Positions 1 through 8,600 of a DNA stretch of 27,415 bases are shown here, piece by piece. The notes below the pieces were generated by a model. The model worked only from the letters and a program-made list of their open reading frames with translations. It ran no database searches and had not been told where the DNA came from. The translations under genes and the position numbers were made by a program. The stretch's first letter is position 1. Each line of letters begins with the position of its first letter. The stretch is taken from positions 1-27,415 of IMG/VR virus record IMGVR_UViG_3300035698_012834. One strand, written 5' to 3'. The stretch is from a virus.

Positions 1-2
1 TA

Positions 3-2009
3 GATCAACTCAAGGAAAAGCTTTATAACCTTGAGAAAGAACGTGGTAGTATCCCTAAATCACTTACTCCGTTCAATAGATCTATTAAAGCTACAGCGAG
101 ATCTTTTGGAAGAGCATGGATTCCTCTTCCATTATATGGTATTCATCTTGGAGTATGTGTTGATACAAGAGATCCATGGAAAATAGGAAGAATAACGGTT
201 TATTGTCCCGTTGTTCATAATCTAAAAGAAGCAAAATATATGACAGAAACATCTTTACCATGGGCAAGACCATGTTCTGCATTTGGTGCTTTAGACGACG
301 TAGGATCAATTTTTATTCCTCCTGAAGGATCTGTAGTTCTTCTTTTATTTGAAGCTGGTCATAGAGAATCTCCTTTTTATATAGGTTCAACGTGGTTACC
401 GAAAAAATCTGATTCATCTAATGACGAGTCTAATTTCTCGCCCGATAGAGAAACTCAAAGATGGGGCGGAGGAAAGAGAAACAACGATATAAAAACCGGA
501 GAACCAGATAGTTTATTTCCACCTTGGAATAATGAATCATATTATGGAGAAGATCTCCAAGTCCAACAAGGCGGACAGATGATATCTGCAAATGATACAA
601 GAAATGTTCAACTTGATACTGTTCTTGATCAGGAAAAATCTGGAAAATTAGGGATAGGATATAATACGAGAGGATGGAGATCATTAGACACTCCTCATAT
701 TTATGGAATTAAAACTCCTGAAAAACACATGCTTCAGTTTGATGACGGGTCATATGATAGAGAAAATAAGTTGTGGGGAAAAAGACTTGTTCTTCAATCT
801 TCAAAAAGTAGTTTTGTTATAATGAAAGACGATAGTGATCAAACTGCACAAGAATTATATGAACATCAGTTTTGGGATTCTAAAAATGACGCCGCTTCTT
901 TTGGGTTGTGGCCTTTTGATAAGTCACCAAATAATCATGCTTTAGAATTAAATCATACTGGAATACAAGTACAGTCATTTGGCGGAGGAAGATTGATTAT
1001 TGATGATAAAATAAAAGGAGATTTAAAATCAAGTGGAGTGAATGAATGGTTGTCAACATTTCCTCCACAGCCAGAAAGTGGGGAACCATTGTGGAGAACA
1101 ATGGTACGACTTGAAAGTCATACTGAACATAGAATTACTCTTTCTGATCATCATGAAAATAAAGCATTTGAAAGATCGCCAAAAGACGGTATCTTTCTAA
1201 GTACTGCTTGTGGTCATTTTGTGGGAATGATTGATCACACCGATAGTTCTGGAAGAGCTGGTAGTAAAAGAAAAATACAAATCCAATCTACATCTGGACA
1301 TAAGATTGAACTAAAAGATAATAAGTGTAGTGTTAAATCGCCATACCTAAGAGTTAAAGATAGGTATGTAGGTATGAAAGGAGAATTTCCACAAAGAGCG
1401 CATAGAGATAACGGAGTATATGATTCTCCGAACTCTAAGTCAGACGGAAAAGATTTTGGAGAAAGAGTTTGCTTAAAAATAAGTTCTGGCTTCGGCCATT
1501 ATTTATTATTCGAAGACGGATCAAAACAAAATAAAGTTACAGAGCAATATTTGATATTATCAAATGCTCCTGGATGGAATGATCCTCATAACTTTTTGAA
1601 AATGAATCAGGTTATTGGAGACAAACTTGTTCACCTAAATTGCGCAGGAGAAAGATTGACTACTGTTGAGTCTAATTATTTGAGATATACTAAGCATAAT
1701 GAAACATTAATCGCTGTAGAAAATCAAGTTCATGTTTCTGAAAAAGGAAATATGATTGATGCCGTGTTATCACAAAATTTAGTACAATATGTAAAACTTC
1801 AAAATCATGTAATATTCTGTCGACATGGAGCTCACATAACATATGCTTTGCAAAACACGGCACACTTATCACTTGTAAGTCCACACATTATTCTTGGAGG
1901 AGTTCCTCCGGAAGGAGGAAAACCACCAGATGGAGTAGCTCCTGTACTGTTATATGGTGGAGAGGGGCCCTTGAATGCCCACGCCTCAAAATGGCTTATC
2001 GCGAATTAA
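3..2009 (+). CDS. Baseplate hub spike protein, T4 gp5/VgrG-like (5' partial)
   Basis: The frame is open to the left edge, so the true start lies outside the window; the ATG at 240 is internal, because the preceding in-frame codons encode the first part of the OB fold. That fold spans about 138-405 and shows a DPWKIGRI strand, a WARP motif, IPPEGSVVLLLFE and a final FYIGSTW, the pattern of the gp5/VgrG oligosaccharide-binding domain. The rest is Gly- and polar-rich, with recurring short strands ending in IELKD or LLFEDG, as expected of the trimeric beta-helix needle that punctures the outer envelope. I see no T4-type lysozyme domain. The last residues contain a Pro/Gly-rich loop (GGVPPEGGKPPDG). 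It heads the baseplate gene cluster. The family call is confident; assignment as hub spike rather than another OB-fold baseplate protein is inference. Confidence 0.8.
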   Translation, partial: DQLKEKLYNLEKERGSIPKSLTPFNRSIKATARSFGRAWIPLPLYGIHLGVCVDTRDPWKIGRITVYCPVVHNLKEAKYMTETSLPWARPCSAFGALDDVGSIFIPPEGSVVLLLFEAGHRESPFYIGSTWLPKKSDSSNDESNFSPDRETQRWGGGKRNNDIKTGEPDSLFPPWNNESYYGEDLQVQQGGQMISANDTRNVQLDTVLDQEKSGKLGIGYNTRGWRSLDTPHIYGIKTPEKHMLQFDDGSYDRENKLWGKRLVLQSSKSSFVIMKDDSDQTAQELYEHQFWDSKNDAASFGLWPFDKSPNNHALELNHTGIQVQSFGGGRLIIDDKIKGDLKSSGVNEWLSTFPPQPESGEPLWRTMVRLESHTEHRITLSDHHENKAFERSPKDGIFLSTACGHFVGMIDHTDSSGRAGSKRKIQIQSTSGHKIELKDNKCSVKSPYLRVKDRYVGMKGEFPQRAHRDNGVYDSPNSKSDGKDFGERVCLKISSGFGHYLLFEDGSKQNKVTEQYLILSNAPGWNDPHNFLKMNQVIGDKLVHLNCAGERLTTVESNYLRYTKHNETLIAVENQVHVSEKGNMIDAVLSQNLVQYVKLQNHVIFCRHGAHITYALQNTAHLSLVSPHIILGGVPPEGGKPPDGVAPVLLYGGEGPLNAHASKWLIAN

Positions 2010-2015
2010 TCGCGA
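1999..2015 (+). other. Small stem-loop over the spike gene stop codon
   Basis: TCGCGA at 1999-2004 and again at 2010-2015 flanks the five bases ATTAA. TCGCGA is self-complementary, so the RNA can form a 6-bp GC-rich stem with the TAA stop codon (2007-2009) mostly in the loop. The surrounding bases are strongly AT-rich. No U-tract follows, so it is not a classical terminator; a role in transcript end formation or mRNA stability is only a guess. Confidence 0.35.
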
Positions 2016-2078
2016 CATAAGTGTAATAAAACAAACAGTATATTTTTATTTAAAATTTTAAAAAACTGTCTTATAGCT

Positions 2079-2093
2079 AATATATATCACTAT
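2079..2093 (+). promoter_or_regulatory. AT-rich motif before homing endonuclease 1, shared with endonuclease 2
   Basis: The 15 bases AATATATATCACTAT run directly into the start codon of the LAGLIDADG gene. A copy with one mismatch lies at 25600-25614, upstream of the second homing endonuclease gene. No Shine-Dalgarno sequence is present here. A phage promoter element or simple AT-rich chance similarity are both possible. Confidence 0.25.
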
Positions 2094-3156
2094 GGAAAAG
2101 AAAAAATGGACAAAACAAGAAAATGATATAATATATCGCGATTATTTAAAGAACCCGTATATATCTAATCTTCTTCCTGGGAGAACTGAAGAGACTATTA
2201 GATGCCAAGCGTGGAAGTTGGGAATAACAAAAAGTAATAAAAAACCCAAATGGTCTAAAGACGAAGAAGATTTTATTAGAGAAAATTATTTGAATTTATC
2301 GCAAAAAGATTTTGCTGAAATTATCCCAGGAAGAAGTTGGAAAGCTATTAGGCTAAAAGCTTGCTCGCTGGGATTTAAAAAACAAGAACCAGGCAAGTTT
2401 TCAGATCTGTCTGTTCTTCTCGAAGAGAATCCAATTGCATATTACTGGATGGGATTTTTATTAGCAGATGGCCATTTTGCTAAATACTCTATCAACTTAG
2501 GCTTAGGTGAGCTTGACGTCGACCATGTTGGTAAATTTCGTAAATATATCAGTTATATTGGAGAGGGAGTTGATAAATGTAGATTTTCTGGTTTTGATAA
2601 AGAAATAGTTCCTCAAATAAATGAGAAGTTTAATTTAAATAGCAGAAAAACTTATAATCCACCAGGTATAAAATGGATAAAAAATAAAGATTTATTGTTA
2701 AGTATGATAATTGGTTTTATAGATGGAGATGGTTCTATAGGAGAGTTTGACACTAAATCAGAAGGAATTAAAAATTGGCTTAGAATAAAAGTACATCTAT
2801 CTTGGCTTGATAATTTGAAGTATTTTTATTATTTTCTATATAGGTACTCTGGTTTTATTTTAAAAAAGCAAGCATCAGGGCCATCTATAACTAACGACGG
2901 GTGGGCATTACTAAGCTTATATGACAACGACGTTTTAGCATTTATGAAAAGAAAAATTATAGAATTAAATTTGCCAGTTCTTGATAGAAAATGGGATAAA
3001 GTAGACGAAAATCATGTATCTCAAATAGAAAGAGAAAGAAAAATATGGCCTAATATAAAGGAAATGCTAGATAATAATATATCCAAATATGAAATATCGA
3101 GAAAATTTAATTTTTCAACTAAAGTGTTACGTAGAATTATCAGAGAAAACTGTTAG
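2092..3156 (+). CDS. Free-standing LAGLIDADG homing endonuclease with Myb-like DNA-binding repeats
   Basis: This 354-residue protein carries two LAGLIDADG-type helices: YWMGFLLADG at residues 118-127 and SMIIGFIDGDG at 204-214. The acidic residues near the ends (D126, and D211 or D213) are the expected metal ligands, so it should be a single-chain double-strand endonuclease. Upstream lie two Myb/SANT-like repeats (about 5-45 and 54-95), each with a W, an acidic helix, a PGR turn and a KA.SLG-type third helix. The C-terminus (about 318-352) looks like a helix-turn-helix. It sits between the spike gene and the baseplate genes and is not inside a recognisable intron. There is no Shine-Dalgarno sequence before the ATG, unlike its neighbours. 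Its TAG stop forms part of the ribosome site of the next gene. The protein probably spreads its own gene by cutting phages lacking the insertion; this is inferred from the family. Confidence 0.88.
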   Translation: MEKKKWTKQENDIIYRDYLKNPYISNLLPGRTEETIRCQAWKLGITKSNKKPKWSKDEEDFIRENYLNLSQKDFAEIIPGRSWKAIRLKACSLGFKKQEPGKFSDLSVLLEENPIAYYWMGFLLADGHFAKYSINLGLGELDVDHVGKFRKYISYIGEGVDKCRFSGFDKEIVPQINEKFNLNSRKTYNPPGIKWIKNKDLLLSMIIGFIDGDGSIGEFDTKSEGIKNWLRIKVHLSWLDNLKYFYYFLYRYSGFILKKQASGPSITNDGWALLSLYDNDVLAFMKRKIIELNLPVLDRKWDKVDENHVSQIERERKIWPNIKEMLDNNISKYEISRKFNFSTKVLRRIIRENC

Positions 3157-3166
3157 GAAATAATTT

Positions 3167-3499
3167 ATGAAAGTGTTTATACAATTTGAAGCAATTTTCC
3201 CTTGCCAGCCAGTTGAAATGAACGGAAGGCTATATAGTGAAAACGAATTAAATAAATTACACGGATATTCGTTTCCGGTACATAAATATCTTAGTTCTAA
3301 AGAAGACGTAGTTAGTGAAGGTAGATTATTTTGGGATGATAATTCTGGTAAGTTATATATGAGAGTGTGGTTGTCGCCTGATGATGTTAATTTTTTTGAA
3401 AGAGATATTTTATCTGGAGCATTAGTTCCATCTAATATTAGGTTAACTCCTGACACGATGAAAGAGGAAGATATAAAAACATATTTTGAAGAGAGTTAA
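3167..3499 (+). CDS. Hypothetical protein, 110 residues, baseplate cluster
   Basis: I do not recognise the family. The protein is small, acidic at the C-terminus and rich in aromatic residues, with a predicted beta-strand character (GRLFWDD, KLYMRVWLSPDDV). It has no signal peptide or membrane segment. The start is supported by TAGGAAA upstream, where TAG is also the stop of the endonuclease gene before it. The next gene begins two bases after its stop. The position between spike and gp25-like gene, with near-zero spacing, suggests a small structural or assembly protein of the tail; this is inference. A frame on the opposite strand overlaps it, but lacks comparable spacing or a ribosome site. 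Confidence 0.75.
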   Translation: MKVFIQFEAIFPCQPVEMNGRLYSENELNKLHGYSFPVHKYLSSKEDVVSEGRLFWDDNSGKLYMRVWLSPDDVNFFERDILSGALVPSNIRLTPDTMKEEDIKTYFEES

Positions 3500-3501
3500 T
3501 T

Positions 3502-4080
3502 ATGGCAGCAGATTATGAACAAAAAGAACTAAATAAACCAGAACAGTATGATAGTTGGTTTAATCCTGTTCAGACTAGAGCAGAATATGAGTCTGATAAG
3601 CTGTTTGAAATAAAAGGTTTTCCTTTCCCAGTAGACAGAGAAAGTAAAAGAGGTTTTTTTTATAAAGCTGTTAATCATGAAGTTATAAAGTCGGATCTTT
3701 TACAACTTCTTCTTACTGAGCCGGGGGAAAGAGTTATGCTTCCTTATTTTGGTACAGGTTTACGAAGAATGATGTTTGAACAAAAAGATTCGTTATCTGG
3801 CGATGAAATGAGGTCGTTGATTATTGATGCTATCGCTAGATGGGAACCTCGAATAGTTGTACACGAAGTGTCTGTGAAGTTTGGTGATGCCGGAAGAGAT
3901 TCTCGGTTTGCTTCTAAAAATCCACAACAAGATCCTCATGACAGCAGAGTGATTGTTCCTGGAGATAATGTTGATACTAATTCTTTTATAGTTAGGATTG
4001 TATATTCATTAAAGAATGATCTTGAAGGAATAGAAAATTTAGTATTTAGAATAAATTATAACGAACCAATTTTAAATTAG
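3502..4080 (+). CDS. Baseplate wedge protein, T4 gp25/P2 gpW-like
   Basis: The 192-residue product matches the GPW_gp25 family by its core at residues 60-125: a helix with DLLQLLLTEPGERVMLPYFGTG, then LRRMMFE, and an IARWEPRI strand leading to VHEVSVKF. In T4 this protein joins the sheath to the baseplate wedge with gp6 and gp53. The N-terminal 35 residues are polar and precede KGFPFPVD, the usual family entry. An insertion of about 30 residues (129-158, rich in D, R, N and P) separates the two C-terminal strands and makes the protein longer than typical 130-residue members. It starts two bases after the upstream gene and ends nine bases before the gp6-like gene, the conserved order in contractile tails. 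Confidence 0.9.
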   Translation: MAADYEQKELNKPEQYDSWFNPVQTRAEYESDKLFEIKGFPFPVDRESKRGFFYKAVNHEVIKSDLLQLLLTEPGERVMLPYFGTGLRRMMFEQKDSLSGDEMRSLIIDAIARWEPRIVVHEVSVKFGDAGRDSRFASKNPQQDPHDSRVIVPGDNVDTNSFIVRIVYSLKNDLEGIENLVFRINYNEPILN

Positions 4081-4089
4081 GAATAAAAA

Positions 4090-5676
4090 ATGGCACAAAG
4101 CATGCAAAATAGACCAGAAAATCCATTCAAAAATCCAAAACCTTTTGATATTGGTGAAATAATCGGGACACCAGATCTCAAAAATATTTCATACACATCA
4201 TTTGATTTCTTTGCTATTAAAGAAAGAGTTATTGAGTATGTTAAGAAATATTTTCCGAATGATTACAATGATTTTGTTGAGTCTGATCTTGGTATTATGC
4301 TTATAGAATTATGGGCATATATGGCAGATTTAATATCATTCAAATTAGATCTTTATTCGAACGAAGTTTTTATCGATACTGTTTCTCAAAGAAAAAACGC
4401 TCACAGAATAGCACAGTTAGTAGGTTATCCAGCAAGATCACCAAGACCATCAACCGCTCGTATTTCAGCCACACTTGGCGGACCATATGATTTTGATATA
4501 AAGATCAATCAAGGATATTTTGTATCTTTGACGTCTAGAGACGGAAAACCGCTTAATTTCGAACTTTATCCAGCTGATGAAGAATGGAATCCTTTGCTCG
4601 GAGAAGATATTATTATCCCAGCTGGATCAACAACAAATCTATCAGTGATAGGAATAGAAGGAACTTCTGCTACTACATCTTTTACTTCTGATGGTAGTAG
4701 ATTCCAGTATTTCCAAGTAGGAAATGATAATGTATTAGAAGGATCCACTGTCGTTCTTGTCAATAATCAACGATGGATAGAAGTAGATTTTTTTACCGAT
4801 GTAGATAATGGTCCATATTACAAAATAGAATATAACGAAAATTATAGAGTTTCAATTTTATTTGCAGATGATAGTAAAGGAAAAATACCTCCTAATGGAG
4901 CAGATATTGCAGTTAGTTATCGTTATGGCGGAGGAGAGAGAGGAAATATTGACATTGGATATTTGAATCAAATAGCTAATGTTACAAGTGATTTAGTTCC
5001 AGGACCTGTTCCCGTAACATTGACTAATTACACTAAAGGCGAAAACGGGGAAAACGCAGAAGATATAAGCGAATTGAAAACAAAACTTCCCTTGTGGGTA
5101 AAAGCACAAAACAGAGCCGTGAGCGGAGAGGATTATTCCTTCTTAGCAGAAAGTTTTTCTACTCTTTATCATGGAAGAATAGGAAAAGCTAAAGCAATTC
5201 TCAGGAATAGCGGATGTTCTGGAAATATTATTGATATTTACGTATTACAGTTTGATTCAGGCAGCTCGCTTATTACGGCTAATAATACTCTTAAAAGAGA
5301 GTTATCTACATTTTTTGGTTCTAAAAAAATGCTTACCGACTTCATTTGTATAAAAGACGCTTCTCAGGTTTTTCAAAATATAAATATCAATTTGACAGTA
5401 AACAAGTTTTATTCTGAGTTTAAAAAAGATATACATGACAAAACATTGGAAACAGTTAATGATTTTTTTAGTCTAGAAAAATGGTTCATCGGACAACCTC
5501 TAAAAAAACACGATTTGATTCAGTATTTGAATCAAATACCAAATATAGTTTCTAAAAGTGTAGAGCTTACGTATAATAGTCAAAATTTAGTTACAGATCC
5601 GGATTCAGTTGTAGTTGATTTTTGGAAGATTATTAGACCAGGTAATATTAATATTAGTATCGACACGGTTGATTAA
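4090..5676 (+). CDS. Baseplate wedge protein, T4 gp6/baseplate J-like
   Basis: The 528-residue product shows the baseplate-J plan. An N-terminal helical segment (about 60-115) contains ESDLGIMLIELWAYMADL and a following RIAQLVGY. A beta module at about 222-285 has VNNQRWIEVDFFTD, FADDSKGKIPPNG and YRYGGG. A helix at 340-356 reads QNRAVSGEDYSFLAE, matching the RAV..EDY signature of the family. The C-terminal part has alternating strands and helices (about 430-528). In T4, gp6 forms the dimeric core ring that links wedges. The ribosome site AGGAAT follows from the stop codon of the gp25-like gene. The TAA stop is two bases before the next start, so translation is probably coupled. Confidence is high. 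Confidence 0.9.
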   Translation: MAQSMQNRPENPFKNPKPFDIGEIIGTPDLKNISYTSFDFFAIKERVIEYVKKYFPNDYNDFVESDLGIMLIELWAYMADLISFKLDLYSNEVFIDTVSQRKNAHRIAQLVGYPARSPRPSTARISATLGGPYDFDIKINQGYFVSLTSRDGKPLNFELYPADEEWNPLLGEDIIIPAGSTTNLSVIGIEGTSATTSFTSDGSRFQYFQVGNDNVLEGSTVVLVNNQRWIEVDFFTDVDNGPYYKIEYNENYRVSILFADDSKGKIPPNGADIAVSYRYGGGERGNIDIGYLNQIANVTSDLVPGPVPVTLTNYTKGENGENAEDISELKTKLPLWVKAQNRAVSGEDYSFLAESFSTLYHGRIGKAKAILRNSGCSGNIIDIYVLQFDSGSSLITANNTLKRELSTFFGSKKMLTDFICIKDASQVFQNININLTVNKFYSEFKKDIHDKTLETVNDFFSLEKWFIGQPLKKHDLIQYLNQIPNIVSKSVELTYNSQNLVTDPDSVVVDFWKIIRPGNINISIDTVD

Positions 5677-5678
5677 TT

Positions 5679-8600
5679 ATGATTATTCAGACAACTTATG
5701 AAAACTTACAGATTGGAGAAACTGCCAGAATATATCTGGAAATAGACGATCTAGTTAACTCGTCTGGCCAACCAGAGCATCTAGGAAGAATAGATAAAAT
5801 TTTAATCGAAAGATTAAACAATAGCCACTTAGAACCAGATAAAATAAATCAGACAGTTCGTAACGTACTCGGCCCTCAATCTGCATCTGTTGTTTTAGAT
5901 TCGAATGATTCGACAACTAATTTTCATAATTATAACAATGCAAATAGTGCTAGAATTAATTTTACTGATGGATATTTTGTTCATGTAATATCTCCTTCTG
6001 CGATAGAAGGATATTACGAGATTAGAGACATACCAATTGAATTTTATGATTCAGACAATCAGCCAGTAGGAAAAGAATTGATTATCTCTGGTATATTTTC
6101 TTCTATTACAGAGGAAATAGTAGATTTTCACATAGTTGATTCAAATTATTTAAATGTTACTTCTGCTCCGTTCGAAAATGGAAGTATATTGTTTAATAAC
6201 GATGAAGAATTTATGGAACCAGTATGGAAAAAAGATGGTTTCTTCTTTGAAGATTTGAATAAAAATTATGACTTTGGTTCAATATCTAATTTTGATACTT
6301 GCACACTCCAAGTTACGATAAGTGGAACTACATATTCTTATCCATGTGGAAGAATATACAATACTGAATCTAATATTGATTATTCATTCTTTATTATAGG
6401 ATTTGATGAGCCAAGTGGTTATGAACAAAACTCTGTTATGTCGTGGGTAGTTAAAGACGCAAGCGGAAATACCGCAGTTAATGGCGCTCTTCTAAGTGCT
6501 ACTGGAAACAATGGTGTTATACAACCTTTTTATTATTCTCCAGTTAAAATCGATAGTTTCACGAATAGTGATGGCGAAATATTATATAGGTATTATTACG
6601 ACTGGCTGATAGAAGACTCTCTATTTAATGGAGAAGGAACATATCTAATTTATTGGTATGTCAGACGACAAGGTACTATTATCTTATATAATGAAATTTT
6701 TAGTAAAAATTATTTAGTCCACAATGATTTCGATCTTCCGGAGACTTATACGAGAAATTTCAATAGAGAAAATTACCATGAGTTACTAAAAACTTATCTT
6801 CCATTTTTTTATTTAGATTATCAAGCTGATGATGTAATAGATGAAACATTAAGAGCATTTGGAGAAAGTATTTATGATTTCCAACTAAAAGTCGATCAAT
6901 TTCTAAATTTGATAGATCCTAAAAGAATAAAAGTCAGTCTTCTTCCATATCTATCAAATTTGTTTTCTTATAATTTAAAAGGAAATGATATTGTAAGCTG
7001 GAGACAACAGTTAGATAATATTCCAAAACTTCTTAAAAGAAAAGGAACTATGGATGGACTTACAGAGCTTTTAGCGCTTATGTCCACAACTGTAAAAAAC
7101 GTTACGTTTTACTGGCAAGTTAGATCCCCATATCTATGGACTGATTATTTCTTTTTGACGAACAATAATACTATCACTGCGGAGTCATATGATTTGGGTT
7201 ACGAGCCAATAGTTCAATTAACAGGAGCGTCACGTACTTTAGATTTTTCTAGATTTTTGATAGAGTATTATTCTCAAGAACAATTAGCCTGGTATAATTT
7301 ATCTTACGATGATACCGGAACAGTTATCAATGAATTCCAAAGTCTAATAGACCTAAGTTTTTCTGAGAGAAAATCACAATACAATATTTATTCCAAAACT
7401 ATAAAGTGGAATTTGAATGATATTACAAGAAATCAAGTATTTGTTAGATATGAAGATGTAGGGTCGATCTTTTATGATAGTGATTTCGATAACAATTTAG
7501 TAAAATATCGAATTCATATAAAGTCTGGAGATGTAAAACATGGTCTATATGAGTTTGATCAGATAGATATTGATGATACGAAAACACAATCTTTGTATGA
7601 TGTTATTAAATTCAGATTGAGATACATAGAAGACGCGAGTGCTCTTATTAATGAAGATGAAAATATCAATATAGAAAAACAAATTATATTTAGTATAATC
7701 CAAGGAAGCGACGAGCTTGATAATCCTCTTGAGAATTATGTTGATCTAAGAGGGTCTATTGTAATCGAAGAACAAATTATCAAATCAGTTACTAATTTGA
7801 ATGGTAAAATTAGAGGATACAACTTGTCAACAACTACAATAGGGACATTTACTCCTCAGGCCAACGACGTGTTGAAGATAAGATATCAATATAAGGATTA
7901 TCCATATGAAATAAATTCTTCGAGCCAAGATTATCTTACTAATTTTGATAATTACGAATTATGTAAAGACGATTACATACTTTCACTTCCACTATCTGAC
8001 AGTAGATCTCCTTACGATAGTTTATATGCAAATAGTAGAGTTATTCCTCCCGTCAATTATAATATTAGACTGCTTCCTGACACAACATGTTTCGTTGCAC
8101 CAACTGACGAAATAGATGAATTCAATTGTTTATCTAAATATGAAGTTTGTGATTTATGCGCAACTAGAAATCCATTAGATAAACCAGTTATTTTTGGTCA
8201 TATCAGGACTAAACTCCCGTGGTCTGAAAATGTCTATAATATGGACGAATATGATGGTTCTACTAGACCATCATATGAACCGTGCGATATTGACGAAGAC
8301 TTTCTCGATAAGTGTTCTTGTTGCTGGAGTTCACAGTTCTCTATATCAGTAGAAGCTAATAAATTATCAAATAAATCTTTAGAGTCTATTCTAGAGGCGA
8401 TTGATGAATTCAAGCCTTTCCATTCTCAGTTGAAAACGTTCTCTTATACAGGATCTTTTACTGATTATTGCCATATCGATGATTTAGATTATAATTTTGA
8501 ACTCAAACAAAGTTATAAAGATACTTTCCTTATTAGCACTTTTAATCCATATCAAGGAAATACTAATAACAGATCTGATTGCTATAATTTTGCAGAAGGA

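Noticed and set aside
1896-1920. Two alternative GGAGGA/TCCTCC hairpins, with internal ribosome-like GGAGG
   Set aside because: They sit in codons for GGVPPEGG, and the pairing follows from Gly and Pro codons; no downstream start is served.
240-2009. ATG at 240 as the start of the spike gene
   Set aside because: The frame is open to the left edge, and codons before 240 encode essential parts of the OB fold.
2035-2069. ACAGT/ACTGT with an inner A/T stem as a terminator before the LAGLIDADG gene
   Set aside because: The outer stem is five pairs, the inner pairing is low-complexity A/T, and there is no U-tract after it.
3127-3456. Antisense open frame of 109 codons opposite the 110-residue gene
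   Set aside because: It overlaps a better supported gene with ribosome site and tight spacing, and shows no recognisable motif.
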